Source of the DNA: Clavibacter sp. B3I6
GTDB lineage: Bacteria > Actinomycetota > Actinomycetes > Actinomycetales > Microbacteriaceae
Assembly: GCF_030816895.1 (NCBI RefSeq)
Contig: NZ_JAUSYL010000001.1
Location: 2,418,001-2,482,000 of the forward strand
Length of the DNA stretch: 64,000 nt
Reading direction: 5' to 3'
Shown: piece after piece, positions 24,461 to 32,979 of the stretch
How positions within the stretch are numbered: position 1 is the stretch's first letter
How the letters are laid out: every line of letters starts with the position of its first letter
Notes under the pieces: generated by a model
Database searches by the model: none
What the model was told of the DNA's origin: nothing
What the model saw: the letters and a program-made list of their open reading frames with translations, nothing else
Position numbers and translations under genes: made by a program

Positions 24461-26656
24461 TCAGAAGCCGGGGATCAGGCTGACGACGAGGTCGACGAGC
24501 TTGATGCCGACGAACGGCGCGACCACGCCGCCGACCCCGTAGACGAGCAGGTTCCGGCTGAGCACCTTGGAGGCACTGAGCGGCCGGTACTTCACGCCGC
24601 GGAGGGCGAGCGGGATGAGCACCACGATGATCAGGGCGTTGAAGACGATCGCCGAGAGGATCGCGGAGGCCGGCGAGTGCAGCTGCATCACGTTGAGCAC
24701 CGCGAGCTGCGGGAAGACGCCCGTGAACATCGCCGGGATGATCGCGAAGTACTTCGCGATGTCGTTGGCGATGGAGAACGTGGTGAGCGCGCCGCGGGTG
24801 ATGAGCAGCTGCTTGCCGATGCGGACGATGTCGATGAGCTTCGTCGGGTCCGAGTCGAGGTCGACCATGTTGCCGGCCTCCTTCGCGGCCGAGGTGCCCG
24901 TGTTCATCGCGACGCCCACGTCGGCCTGCGCGAGCGCGGGCGCGTCGTTGGTGCCGTCGCCGGTCATGGCGACCAGGCGGCCGCCCTCCTGCTCCTTGCG
25001 GATGAGCGCGAGCTTGTCCTCGGGAGTCGCCTCGGCGAGGTGGTCGTCGACCCCGGCCTCGGCGGCGATGGCGCGGGCGGTGAGCGGGTTGTCGCCCGTG
25101 ATCATCACCGTGCGGATCCCCATCGCCCGCAGCTCCGCGAACCGCTCCTTCAGGCCGTCCTTCACGACGTCCTTGAGGTGCACGACGCCGAGCACGCGGC
25201 CGACGCCGGCGGCGTCCTTGGTCGCGACGACGAGCGGGGTGCCGCCGCTGTTCGAGACCGACTCGACGGTCTCCATCAGCTCCGCGTGCAGCGACGACGG
25301 CAGCCGACGGCCGCCCTCCTCGAGCCACGCGATGACGGCGGACGAGGCGCCCTTGCGGACGACCGTGCCGTCGGGCAGGTCCACGCCCGACATGCGGGTC
25401 TGCGCGGTGAACGGCACGTCCACGCCGCGCGGCAGCGTCGACGTGTCGAGGCCCTGCGCGACCGCGAGGTCGACGACGCTCGATCCCTCCGGCGTCGGGT
25501 CCGCGAGCGACGACATGGCCGCCGCCCGGGCGAGCTCGTCGTCGCCCACGCCGTCGACGCGGATCAGCGCGCTCGCCCGGCGGTTGCCGTACGTGATGGT
25601 GCCCGTCTTGTCGAGGAGCAGCGTCGTCACGTCGCCGGCGGCCTCGACCGCGCGGCCCGACATCGCGAGCACGTTCCGCTGCACGAGCCGGTCCATGCCG
25701 GCGATGCCGATGGCGGACAGCAGCGCGCCGATGGTGGTGGGGATCAGGCAGACGAGCAGCGCGATGAGCACCGGCACGCTCACGGTCGCCGCCGAGTAGG
25801 AGGCGATGGGGTTGAGCGTGAGCGCCACGACCACGAACACGATCGTGAGGCTCGCCAGCAGGATGTTGAGCGCGATCTCGTTCGGCGTGCGCTGGCGCGA
25901 GGCGCCCTCGACGAGGCCGATCATGCGGTCGACGAAGGTCTCGCCGGGCTTCGAGGTGATGCGCACCACGATCCGGTCGCTCAGCACCCGCGTGCCGCCC
26001 GTGACCGCGCTGCGGTCGCCGCCCGACTCGCGGACCACCGGGGCGGACTCGCCCGTGATGGCCGACTCGTCGATGGAGGCGATGCCCCACACGACGTCGC
26101 CGTCGCCGGGGATCGACTCGCCCGCGACCACGACGACCATGTCGCCGAGGGTGAGGTCGGCGCTCGACACCTCGCGGAGCTCGGAGCGCTCGGCACCCGG
26201 GTCGGCGGACCGGTCGTAGGACGCGACCACGTGCGCCATGGTGCTCGTGCGGGTCTTCCGCAGGCTGTCGGCCTGCGCCTTGCCGCGGCCCTCGGCCACC
26301 GACTCCGCGAGGTTCGCGAAGAGGACCGTGAGCCAGAGCCACAGGGCGATCCCGGCCGTGAAGGTCGCGGGCACGGCGCTGCCGCCGGAGGATCCGGGGC
26401 CGCCCGTGAACGGCTCGGCGATCGCGAGCACGGTGGTGAACGCGGCGCCGACCTCGACGATCAGCATCACCGGGTTCCGCCGCATCAGGCGCGGGTCGAG
26501 CTTCCGGAACGCGCCGGGGAGCGCCTCGGCGAGCTGCCGGGCGTCGATGGCGCGGGCGCGCGACGCCTTCGGCTGGGCCGTGCCGGTCGAGCCGGTGGGA
26601 CCGGTCGGGCCGGCCGCCGGCGCGGAGCCGGCCTCGGGGGTGGTGGTGATGGTCAT
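24461..26656 (-). CDS. kdpB: K+-transporting P-type ATPase subunit B
   Basis: A 731-residue P-type ATPase that energizes K+ uptake by KdpA. It has the actuator loop SAITGESAPV, phosphorylation site LLLDKTGTITYG, nucleotide domain with KGASSAVIAWL, hinge MTGDGTNDAPALAQADVGVAM and membrane helices before and after. The N-terminus has a collagen-like GPTGPTGSTGT stretch of about 20 residues that is not part of the fold. ATG 26656 overlaps the kdpA stop (ATGA). The length is slightly above the usual 680-690 because of that tail. Confidence 0.97.
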   Translation of the reverse strand: MTITTTPEAGSAPAAGPTGPTGSTGTAQPKASRARAIDARQLAEALPGAFRKLDPRLMRRNPVMLIVEVGAAFTTVLAIAEPFTGGPGSSGGSAVPATFTAGIALWLWLTVLFANLAESVAEGRGKAQADSLRKTRTSTMAHVVASYDRSADPGAERSELREVSSADLTLGDMVVVVAGESIPGDGDVVWGIASIDESAITGESAPVVRESGGDRSAVTGGTRVLSDRIVVRITSKPGETFVDRMIGLVEGASRQRTPNEIALNILLASLTIVFVVVALTLNPIASYSAATVSVPVLIALLVCLIPTTIGALLSAIGIAGMDRLVQRNVLAMSGRAVEAAGDVTTLLLDKTGTITYGNRRASALIRVDGVGDDELARAAAMSSLADPTPEGSSVVDLAVAQGLDTSTLPRGVDVPFTAQTRMSGVDLPDGTVVRKGASSAVIAWLEEGGRRLPSSLHAELMETVESVSNSGGTPLVVATKDAAGVGRVLGVVHLKDVVKDGLKERFAELRAMGIRTVMITGDNPLTARAIAAEAGVDDHLAEATPEDKLALIRKEQEGGRLVAMTGDGTNDAPALAQADVGVAMNTGTSAAKEAGNMVDLDSDPTKLIDIVRIGKQLLITRGALTTFSIANDIAKYFAIIPAMFTGVFPQLAVLNVMQLHSPASAILSAIVFNALIIVVLIPLALRGVKYRPLSASKVLSRNLLVYGVGGVVAPFVGIKLVDLVVSLIPGF

Positions 26657-28329
26657 GACTGCAGCCCTTCCGCCAGGGGACCCAGCGCGAGAACGGGGAA
26701 GTAGGTGAGAGCGGTCACGATGACCGTCACCCCGATGAGGAGGCCGACGAACTGCGGCCGGTGGGTGGGCAGGGTCCCCGCCGTGGAGGGGATGCGGTCC
26801 TGCGCCGCGAGGGATCCGGCGAGCGCCAGCACGAGCACGATCGGCAGGAACCTGCCGAGCAGCATCGCGACGCCGAGCGCCGTGTTGAACCAGGGCGTGT
26901 TTGCGGTGAGGCCGGCGAACGCGGATCCGTTGTTGTTGGAGGCCGAGGTGAACGCGTAGACCACCTCGGACAGGCCGTGGAGGCCCGGGTTCCAGATGCT
27001 GGTGCCCTCGACGTCCGCCCGGACCGCAGGGATCGCGAAGCTGAGCGCCGTGCCCGTGAGCACGAGGACCGGCGTGACGAGGATGTAGAGGCTCGCCAGC
27101 TTGATCTCGCGCGGCCCGATCTTCTTGCCGAGGTACTCGGGCGTCCGGCCGACGAGCAGCCCCGCGACGAACACCGCGATGACGGCGAGCACGAGCATCC
27201 CGTAGAGGCCGGATCCGACGCCGCCGGGGGCGACCTCGCCGAGCATCATGTTGAGCATCGGCATCATGCCGCCGAGCGCCGTGTACGAGTCGTGCATCGA
27301 GTTGACGGCACCCGTCGAGGTGAGCGTGGAGGTGGATCCGAACAGCGTCGAGAGCACGATGCCGAAGCGCTGCTCCTTGCCCTCCATCGCGCCGCCGGCG
27401 GCCATCGGGGCCGTGCCCGCACCCTGCAGCTCGAAGAGCGTGAGCGCGGTGAAGGACGCCAGGAAGATCGTCGCCATGACGGCCGCGATCGCGGTGCCCT
27501 GGCGGGTGTCGCCGACCATCTTGCCGAAGGTGCGGGGGAGCGAGAACGGGATCACGAGCATCAGGAGCACCTGGAACGCGCTCGTCCAGGCGGTCGGGTC
27601 CTCGAACGGGTGCGCGGAGTTCGCGTTGAAGAACCCGCCGCCGTTCGTGCCGAGCATCTTGATCGCCTCCTGCGAGGCCACCGGCCCGCCCGGGATGGTC
27701 TGCGTGCCGCCCGCGAGCGTCTGCACCTCCTGGAAGCCTGCGAGGTTCTGGATCACGCCGCCCGCGATGAGGACCACCGCGCTGACGAGCGAGAGCGGGA
27801 GGAGGAGGCGGAGCGATCCGCGGATCAGGTCGACCCAGAGGTTGCCGATGGTGCCGCTGCGCGTGCGGGCGAAGCCGCGGACGAGCGCGATGGCCACCGC
27901 GATGCCGACCGCCGCCGAGACGAAGTTCTGCACCGCGAGCCCGGCGAGCTGGACCGTGTAGCCCATGGTCGCCTCGGGCGAGTACGACTGCCAGTTCGTG
28001 TTGGTGACGAACGAGACGGCCGTGTTGAAGGAGAGGCCCTCGGGCACGGCAGGGAGGCCGAGCGCGTAGGGGAGGAACGCCTGGAGGCGCTGCATCGCGT
28101 AGACGACGAGGACGCCGACGAGCGAGAAGGCGAGCACCGCGCGCAGGTAGGCGGGCCAGGTCTGCTCGGAGCGGGGATCCACGCCGAGGACGCGGTAGAT
28201 CCCGCGCTCCACGCGGGTGTCGTGGCGCGACTCGTACATGCGCGCCATGAGGTCGCCCAGCGGGCGGTGGACGAGGACGAGGACCAGGACGACGGTGGCG
28301 ACCTGGAGGATGCCGGCGAGCGCCTCCAT
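26653..28329 (-). CDS. kdpA: K+-transporting ATPase subunit A
   Basis: A 558-residue channel-like subunit that carries the K+ path. It shows the family segments YRVLGVDPRSEQTWPAYLRAVLAFS, SFVTNTNWQSY, MLGTNGGGFFNANSAHPFEDPTAW, TGAVNSMHDSYTALGGMMPM and FTSASNNNGSAFAG. These hold the four selectivity-filter-like repeats. ATG 28329 overlaps the kdpF stop. The length is normal. Confidence 0.97.
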   Translation of the reverse strand: MEALAGILQVATVVLVLVLVHRPLGDLMARMYESRHDTRVERGIYRVLGVDPRSEQTWPAYLRAVLAFSLVGVLVVYAMQRLQAFLPYALGLPAVPEGLSFNTAVSFVTNTNWQSYSPEATMGYTVQLAGLAVQNFVSAAVGIAVAIALVRGFARTRSGTIGNLWVDLIRGSLRLLLPLSLVSAVVLIAGGVIQNLAGFQEVQTLAGGTQTIPGGPVASQEAIKMLGTNGGGFFNANSAHPFEDPTAWTSAFQVLLMLVIPFSLPRTFGKMVGDTRQGTAIAAVMATIFLASFTALTLFELQGAGTAPMAAGGAMEGKEQRFGIVLSTLFGSTSTLTSTGAVNSMHDSYTALGGMMPMLNMMLGEVAPGGVGSGLYGMLVLAVIAVFVAGLLVGRTPEYLGKKIGPREIKLASLYILVTPVLVLTGTALSFAIPAVRADVEGTSIWNPGLHGLSEVVYAFTSASNNNGSAFAGLTANTPWFNTALGVAMLLGRFLPIVLVLALAGSLAAQDRIPSTAGTLPTHRPQFVGLLIGVTVIVTALTYFPVLALGPLAEGLQS

Positions 28330-28433
28330 CAGAACCGCTCGGGGCGGATCAGCGCGTACACGAGGTACACGACGGACGCGATGCCGAGCACGGCGGCGGC
28401 GAGGCCGGCGGCGTCGGCGAACGAGCTGATCAC
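28329..28433 (-). CDS. kdpF: K+-transporting ATPase subunit F
   Basis: A 34-residue single-helix peptide (start GTG 28433) with AAGLAAAVLGIASVVYLVYALIRPERF, the normal KdpF ending of basic residues plus PERF. It stabilizes the Kdp complex in the membrane. It overlaps kdpA by ATGA and the upstream 27-codon frame by GTGA. GGTGGAG precedes the start. Confidence 0.9.
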   Translation of the reverse strand: MISSFADAAGLAAAVLGIASVVYLVYALIRPERF

Positions 28434-28513
28434 AGCTTCTCCACCCCCCGGCCGACGAGGCCGACGAGGGCGAACAGGACGATGGCGCCTGCGATGTACA
28501 CGAGGTCGAGCAC
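28430..28513 (-). CDS. 27-residue membrane peptide heading the kdp operon
   Basis: A very short frame with GTG start at 28513 and TGA at 28430-28432. The GTG is preceded by GGAGGA six bases away. It encodes a single hydrophobic helix, LVYIAGAIVLFALVGLVGRG, and ends VEKL. Its stop overlaps the kdpF start, so it is translated in series with kdpF and kdpA. Codon choice is the same as in the neighbours. Such a peptide could be a second small subunit of the Kdp complex or a leader coupling translation; no family is recalled with certainty. Confidence 0.7.
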   Translation of the reverse strand: MLDLVYIAGAIVLFALVGLVGRGVEKL

Positions 28514-28747
28514 GGGGATCCTCCGTTGAGGGGTGCCGCGCCCGGCTGGGGCGCGGGTGCCCGGCGGGGCACGAGGCACCACTAGACACCTCCCGTGCGG
28601 GCGTCCTCACGCATCCATACGGTTCCCTCACGGCCCGGCGGGGAACCTCACGACACTCCTACGCGGCGGCGTCGGCGCCGTCATGACGAGGGCCGGCGTG
28701 CCTCGTTCTGGGGCGCGCCCGGCGACCGGCGGTGAGGCTCGCGGCCC

Positions 28748-28753
28748 TAGCGT
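28748..28753 (+). promoter_or_regulatory. -10 box TAGCGT before a small membrane protein
   Basis: TAGCGT lies seven bases before ATG 28761. The GGAGGG between them could also act as a very short ribosome site. Confidence 0.45.
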
Positions 28754-28760
28754 GGAGGGC

Positions 28761-28991
28761 ATGGCGAACCGATCCCCCTGGCTCCAGCCCGGCCCCGCGA
28801 AGCGCTGCGCGCGGCTCGCGGTGGTGTGGGGCGTGCTCGCCCTGCTCGCGGCCGTGATCGCGGTCGTCCTCGTCGACATCCCGGTCGCAGGCCGGATCTG
28901 CGAGGCGCTCGCCGCGGTCGCCTTCGCGGTGCTCGCGATCGCCTACTACGCCAGCTACCGCGTGCACGCCCGCGAGGGCCTGCCGGGCTGA
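28761..28991 (+). CDS. Small two-helix membrane protein
   Basis: A 76-residue protein with two hydrophobic helices (LAVVWGVLALLAAVIAVVLVDI and ICEALAAVAFAVLAIAYYASY) joined by a short loop, and a basic C-terminus. The family is unknown. It lies divergent from the kdp operon and convergent with the TSUP transporter. The 247 bases between it and kdp hold no other frame and presumably both promoters. Confidence 0.65.
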   Translation: MANRSPWLQPGPAKRCARLAVVWGVLALLAAVIAVVLVDIPVAGRICEALAAVAFAVLAIAYYASYRVHAREGLPG

Positions 28992-29010
28992 TCCCGCCGG
29001 AAGCGGGGCC

Positions 29011-29811
29011 TCACGCGCTCCACTCCGCCACCACGTCCGACCCCACCTTCACGATGAGCACCGCCACCACCACGATGAAGGCGATGCGGATGAAGCGGCT
29101 GCCGCGGGCCACGGCCATGCGCGATCCCGCGTAGCCGCCGAGCATGTTCGCGACGCCCATGCCGAGCGCGAGCGCCCAGAGCACGTGGCCCTGCGGGATG
29201 AAGAAGGCGAGCGCGCCGAGGTTCGTGGCGACGTTCACGATCTTCGCCTTGGCGCTCGCGAGCACGAAGTCGTAGCCGAGCGCGGTGATGAGCGCGATGA
29301 TCAGGAACGTGCCCGTGCCGGGTCCGATGAGCCCGTCGTAGAAGCCGATCACCACGCCGAGCAGCGCCGCGATCCCGTGGTGCGTCCGGCCCGTGTGGCG
29401 GAGCGCGGCCACGTCGCCGAGCCGCGGGCGGGCGATGGTGACGACGGCCACGATGATCAGCGCGACCACCACGAGCGGCTTGAAGACCGAGGCCGGCAGC
29501 AGCGCCGCGAGGCTCGCGCCGCCGTAGCTGCCGGCCAGCGCGACCGCGGCCATGGGCAGGGCGGTGCGGAGGTCCGGGTGCGTCCGCCGGTACCAGGTGA
29601 CCGCGCTCGTCGTCGTGCCGAAGAGCGACGCCAGCTTGTTCGTCGCGAGCGCCTCCACCGGCGTGATCCCCGGCACGAGCAGCAGCGCCGGCAGCTGCAG
29701 CAGGCCGCCACCGCCCACGACCGCGTCGATCCAGCCGGCCGCGAGCGCCGCCAGGATCATGAGGAGCACGACCGCGAGGGTGATCTCGCCGAGCGAGCCG
29801 CCGATGTCCAT
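29011..29811 (-). CDS. TSUP-family (TauE/SafE) anion exporter
   Basis: A 266-residue membrane protein with eight or so helices in two repeats. The first repeat has AALAAGWIDAVVGGGGLLQLPALLLVPG and the second has GVVIGFYDGLIGPGTGTFLIIAL; both are TSUP signatures, linked to transport of sulfite, sulfoacetate or other sulfur anions. ATG 29811 has GGAGGACAG before it. The 71-base gap to the next minus-strand gene upstream suggests that it could be the second gene of that TetR unit. The substrate is unknown. Confidence 0.9.
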   Translation of the reverse strand: MDIGGSLGEITLAVVLLMILAALAAGWIDAVVGGGGLLQLPALLLVPGITPVEALATNKLASLFGTTTSAVTWYRRTHPDLRTALPMAAVALAGSYGGASLAALLPASVFKPLVVVALIIVAVVTIARPRLGDVAALRHTGRTHHGIAALLGVVIGFYDGLIGPGTGTFLIIALITALGYDFVLASAKAKIVNVATNLGALAFFIPQGHVLWALALGMGVANMLGGYAGSRMAVARGSRFIRIAFIVVVAVLIVKVGSDVVAEWSA

Positions 29812-29882
29812 CTGTCCTCCGTCGCCGGCCGCCGGTCGGCGCGCGCCCGACCAGCCTTCCACGCGGGAGGCGGTGCCCCGCG

Positions 29883-30500
29883 TCAGCTCGAGGCGCGGGA
29901 GCGGCTGCCGGCGGGCGCGCCGAGGGAGTCGAGGTGCCGGGCCAGGGCGTCGGTCGCCCAGCCGGTGGGATCCTCGGGCCCCTGGTAGACGAGGTGCAGC
30001 GCCAGCCCGTCGACGATCGCGTGCAGCCGCGGCGTCTCGGCGGCGACGTCGAGCCCTGAGCAGGTCGGATCCGTCGCCAGTGTCGCGAGGAGCGCGGCGC
30101 ACCCGCGCCGCAGGTCGTCGGATGCGCGGTCGTAGACCGGTCGCAGCGCCGGGTCGGTGAGGGCGACGGTGCCGATCACGAGGAAGACCTCCATCTCGAG
30201 GCGCCGCTCGGCGTCGAGCGGCAGCAGGTGGCGGAGCCGCTCCTCCACCGACGCGCGCACGGTCGCACCCGGCGGCAGCGCGCGGATCCGCGCCTCGGCC
30301 CGCCGCGCCACGAGCTCCAGCGCGAAGACCCGCAGAGATGCCTGCGTCGGGAACGTGTAGCGGAGCGAGCTCGCCGCGAGCCCGGCCTCGGCGGCGACGT
30401 TCCGCACCGAGAGCGCCGTCACCCCGTCCCGCGCGAGCACCCGCCATGCGGCCTCGCCGACGGCGGTCTCGCGGGCGTCGTGATCCAGGCTCCTCGGCAC
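29883..30500 (-). CDS. TetR-family repressor
   Basis: A 205-residue TetR repressor with helix-turn-helix RETAVGEAAWRVLARDGVTALSVRNVAAEAGLAASSLRYTFPTQASL. The tryptophan-arginine-tyrosine form (SLRYTFPTQ) is the AcrR/YcdC-like type that often governs membrane proteins. I start at GTG 30500, because the longer frame would run through the operators at 30511-30551. It is divergent from a membrane protein gene at 30563, and palindromes lie between. Confidence 0.85.
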   Translation of the reverse strand: MPRSLDHDARETAVGEAAWRVLARDGVTALSVRNVAAEAGLAASSLRYTFPTQASLRVFALELVARRAEARIRALPPGATVRASVEERLRHLLPLDAERRLEMEVFLVIGTVALTDPALRPVYDRASDDLRRGCAALLATLATDPTCSGLDVAAETPRLHAIVDGLALHLVYQGPEDPTGWATDALARHLDSLGAPAGSRSRASS

Positions 30501-30510
30501 CTCGCCATTT

Positions 30511-30551
30511 TCGCACGACTGTGCGAGAGTGATCCCGCACACTCGTACGAG
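30511..30551. promoter_or_regulatory. Two palindromic TetR operators
   Basis: TCGCAC-GACT-GTGCGA at 30511-30526 is a 6-bp inverted repeat. CTCGTACGAG at 30542-30551 is a perfect 10-base palindrome. Both share the half-site CTCG/TCG-AC. They occupy the 62-base divergent gap and end 11 bases before GTG 30563. Confidence 0.68.
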
Positions 30552-30562
30552 AAAGGGCCGCC

Positions 30563-31108
30563 GTGATCCTGACCGTCATCATCGCCTGCGAGATCGGCTT
30601 CTGGGTCGCCATCGTCGCCGGCCTCGCGGTGCGCTACCTGCTCCGCCGCCCGCGCCTCGGGGCCGCGCTGCTCGTGTGCGCGCCGCTGCTCGATCTCGTG
30701 CTCCTCGCCGCCACGGCCGTGCACCTGCGCTCGGGCGCGGAGGCGTCGTGGGAGCACGCGCTCGCGGCCCTCTACGTCGGGTTCTCGGTCGCGTACGGGC
30801 ACCGCCTGATCCACTGGGCCGACGTGCGCTTCGCCCACCGCTTCGCCGGCGGGCCCGCCCCCGTGAAGCCGTTCGGCGCCGCGTACACGCGCCTCTGCTG
30901 GGGCGGCGTCGCCCGCACGCTGCTCGCCTCCGCCATCGCGGCGGCCGTCATCGGCCTGCTGATCCTGGTGGTCGGCGACGCGGACCGGACCGCGCCGCTC
31001 ACGGACACGTTCTCGCTCCTGGCGCTCATCTCGGCACTCGACCTGGTGTGGGCGATCTCCTACACGGTGTGGCCGCGCCGGGCGCCGGTCGCGCGCTCCG
31101 CCGCCTGA
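30563..31108 (+). CDS. Integral membrane protein controlled by TetR
   Basis: A 181-residue protein with about five hydrophobic helices: IIACEIGFWVAIVAGLAVRYLL, ALLVCAPLLDLVLLAATAV, the loop AALYVGFSVAYGHRLIHWADVRFAHRF, TLLASAIAAAVIGLLILVVG and LISALDLVWAISYTVW. The hydrophilic, His-rich loop might bind a ligand or metal. No enzyme motif is recognized; relatives are usually annotated as hypothetical membrane proteins next to TetR genes. GTG 30563 follows AAAGGG. The role is perhaps efflux or tolerance of the TetR ligand. Confidence 0.75.
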   Translation: MILTVIIACEIGFWVAIVAGLAVRYLLRRPRLGAALLVCAPLLDLVLLAATAVHLRSGAEASWEHALAALYVGFSVAYGHRLIHWADVRFAHRFAGGPAPVKPFGAAYTRLCWGGVARTLLASAIAAAVIGLLILVVGDADRTAPLTDTFSLLALISALDLVWAISYTVWPRRAPVARSAA

Positions 31109-31118
31109 CGGGAGCGGA

Positions 31119-31850
31119 TCAGCCGGCGTCGGTGCCCGCGTCGGCGGACTCGAGCGCCACCAGGCGGCGGATCTCCTCCGCGTCCACGTTCACGCCGAAG
31201 AGCGAGCGGCCGGGCTCGAGCACGCGGCCGGCGCTCAGCGGGCCGATGTCGACGGGGTCGAAGCCGAACGCGTCCACGAGAGCCGCGACGGTCGCCCGGG
31301 CCGCGCCGTCGTCGCCCGCGACCGCGATGCCCTTGCGGCCGGGCGCACCGGTGGGCCGGGGCCCCTCGTCGAGGTCGTGGTACCCCATGTGGTTGAACGC
31401 CTTGACGACGGTGGAGTCGGGGAGGTGGTCCTGCACGAGCTCGCTGGTGGAGGAGGCGGGGTGCGCGAGGTCGTCGCGGTGGCCGTCCACCTCCCACCAG
31501 TAGTTCATGGCGTCGACGACGAGCTTCCCGCGGAGCTCGGCGACCGGCACGGAGGCCAGCTTGCCGAGGGGGAGGGCGAGGATCACGACGTCAGCGCGGG
31601 CCGCCGCGTCGGCCGAGGTGGTGGCGACGGCGCCGGGTGCGAGCACGTCGACGATGAGGGCGATGCGCGACGGATCGCCCGACCCCGAGATCAGCACGGG
31701 GTGCCCGGCCGCGACGGCGCGGCGCGCGAGCACGGTGCCGACCTTCCCGGCGCCGAGGATCCCGACGGTGACGGACCGCGCCGCCTCCGACCGGTCGGCG
31801 TCCGACTGATCGGCGTCGCGGGGGGCGGAGGGGGCGTCGGGGAGCGTCAT
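31119..31850 (-). CDS. NADP-binding oxidoreductase, F420-dependent NADP reductase-like
   Basis: A 243-residue protein with an N-terminal tail of about 25 polar residues, then a Rossmann motif TVGILGAGKVGTVLARRAVAAGHPVLISG and the C-terminal VVKAFNHMGYHDLDEG of the FNO-like family. In relatives the protein reduces NADP+ with F420H2 or acts on small quinones. VVDAMNYWWEVDGHRD fits these small reductases. It faces the membrane-protein gene (convergent, 10 bases apart). The substrate is open. Confidence 0.83.
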   Translation of the reverse strand: MTLPDAPSAPRDADQSDADRSEAARSVTVGILGAGKVGTVLARRAVAAGHPVLISGSGDPSRIALIVDVLAPGAVATTSADAAARADVVILALPLGKLASVPVAELRGKLVVDAMNYWWEVDGHRDDLAHPASSTSELVQDHLPDSTVVKAFNHMGYHDLDEGPRPTGAPGRKGIAVAGDDGAARATVAALVDAFGFDPVDIGPLSAGRVLEPGRSLFGVNVDAEEIRRLVALESADAGTDAG

Positions 31851-32226
31851 GCATCCATTCTCCGCAGACTTCCCCGGGCGGCGCGAACCGGCGCCGGGCC
31901 CCCGCCTAGCGTGGGAGGCGGACCTGCGGCATCACGACGCAGGACGGCGCGGCACGCATCCGAACCCCGATCCGACGGGATCCCGGCTCCGGTACCCGCG
32001 CAGGAGCCCGGCCGCGGCCACGCGTCACCGGCCGGGCTCCGAGCTCTCCGGAGTCCGCCCGCACCGGCCGCCCGGATGCAACCCCCTCGCCGCGACGGCC
32101 GACGCCGGTAGGGTGGCGGAGCGGTCGGCACCCGGTCCCTGCGCCCCGCGTCCCTCTCTCTCGGCATCGGGCCTCGGGCCTCGGAGGCATTCGTGATCAG
32201 AGCCATCCCCCCTCGCGCGGTGGACC
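31851..32226 (+). other. 376-base gap with two -10-like boxes and a 12-bp hairpin
   Basis: I find no convincing gene. TAGCGT at 31907-31912 and TAGGGT at 32109-32114 resemble the -10 boxes of this genome. GGAGCCCGGCCG (32003-32014) pairs exactly with 32029-32040 over a 14-base loop. The second box can serve the GAF-ANTAR gene at 32227. The first box with the hairpin could bound a small RNA of about 120 bases. ANTAR proteins act on RNA hairpins, but this one lacks the typical pair of short stems. Confidence 0.35.
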
Positions 32227-32928
32227 GTGCCTAGCCGCGCCCTCGTCGCCGACGCCGCGGAGGCGCTCGAGCACGCGACGGCGGTCGGATCCGACCTGTG
32301 CGGCCCCCTCGTCGCCGCGTTCGGCGTGAGCGGCGCGGCCGTCTCCACCCTGGGGGATCCGCTCGGCAACGAGACCGTCTGCGCGTCCGACGACCGGTCG
32401 GCCCGGCTCGACGAGATCCAGCTCGACCTGGGCGAGGGGCCGTGCTGGGAGGCGCTGACCACGCGCCGGCCCGTGCTCGAGCGCGACATGCGGGGATCCG
32501 GTGACACGTCCTGGCCGCTCGCGCGCCAGGCCATGCACGAGGGCGGCGCCGGCGCCGTCTTCGCCTTCCCGCTCGTCGTCGCCGGGCTCAGCCTCGGCGC
32601 GGTCGACCTCTACTCCCGCACCGCGCGCGACATCTCCGACCAGGAGGTGACGGACGCGACGACCCTGTCCCGGATCGTCGCCCGGCAGATCCTCCGCCGC
32701 GCCCTCCTCGCGGCCGACGCCCCGCAGGAGGAGGATGGAGCATGGGAGGGGCGGTTCTCGCGCCGCGAGGTGCACCAGGCCACCGGGATGGTCGTCGCGC
32801 AGATGGGCATCCCCCCGGCCGATGCGCTCCTCGTGCTCCGCGGCCACGCCTTCGCCACGGGCCGCCGGCTGCGGGACGTGGCCGAGGACGTCGTGGGCCG
32901 CACCCTCGACTTCACCCCGGACCGCTGA
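32227..32928 (+). CDS. GAF-ANTAR RNA-binding regulator (first of pair)
   Basis: A 233-residue protein. The GAF domain (about 20-165) includes LDEIQLDLGEGPCWEALTTRRPV and FAFPLVVAGLSLGAVDLY. The C-terminal ANTAR domain is REVHQATGMVVAQMGIPPADALLVLRGHAFATGRRLRDVAEDVV, with the Ala-x-Gly and Ala-rich helices that bind dual-hexaloop RNA antiterminators. GTG 32227. The next gene is a close relative 51 bases downstream. Targets are unknown. Confidence 0.88.
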   Translation: MPSRALVADAAEALEHATAVGSDLCGPLVAAFGVSGAAVSTLGDPLGNETVCASDDRSARLDEIQLDLGEGPCWEALTTRRPVLERDMRGSGDTSWPLARQAMHEGGAGAVFAFPLVVAGLSLGAVDLYSRTARDISDQEVTDATTLSRIVARQILRRALLAADAPQEEDGAWEGRFSRREVHQATGMVVAQMGIPPADALLVLRGHAFATGRRLRDVAEDVVGRTLDFTPDR

Positions 32929-32979
32929 CGCGGACCACCCGACGCCCCGACCACCGATCGACCCAGAGGAACCAGGACG

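Noticed and set aside
32003..32040. ANTAR target RNA of the two-hairpin type
   Set aside because: There is one 12-bp stem with a 14-base loop, not two short stems with hexaloops carrying A1 and G4.
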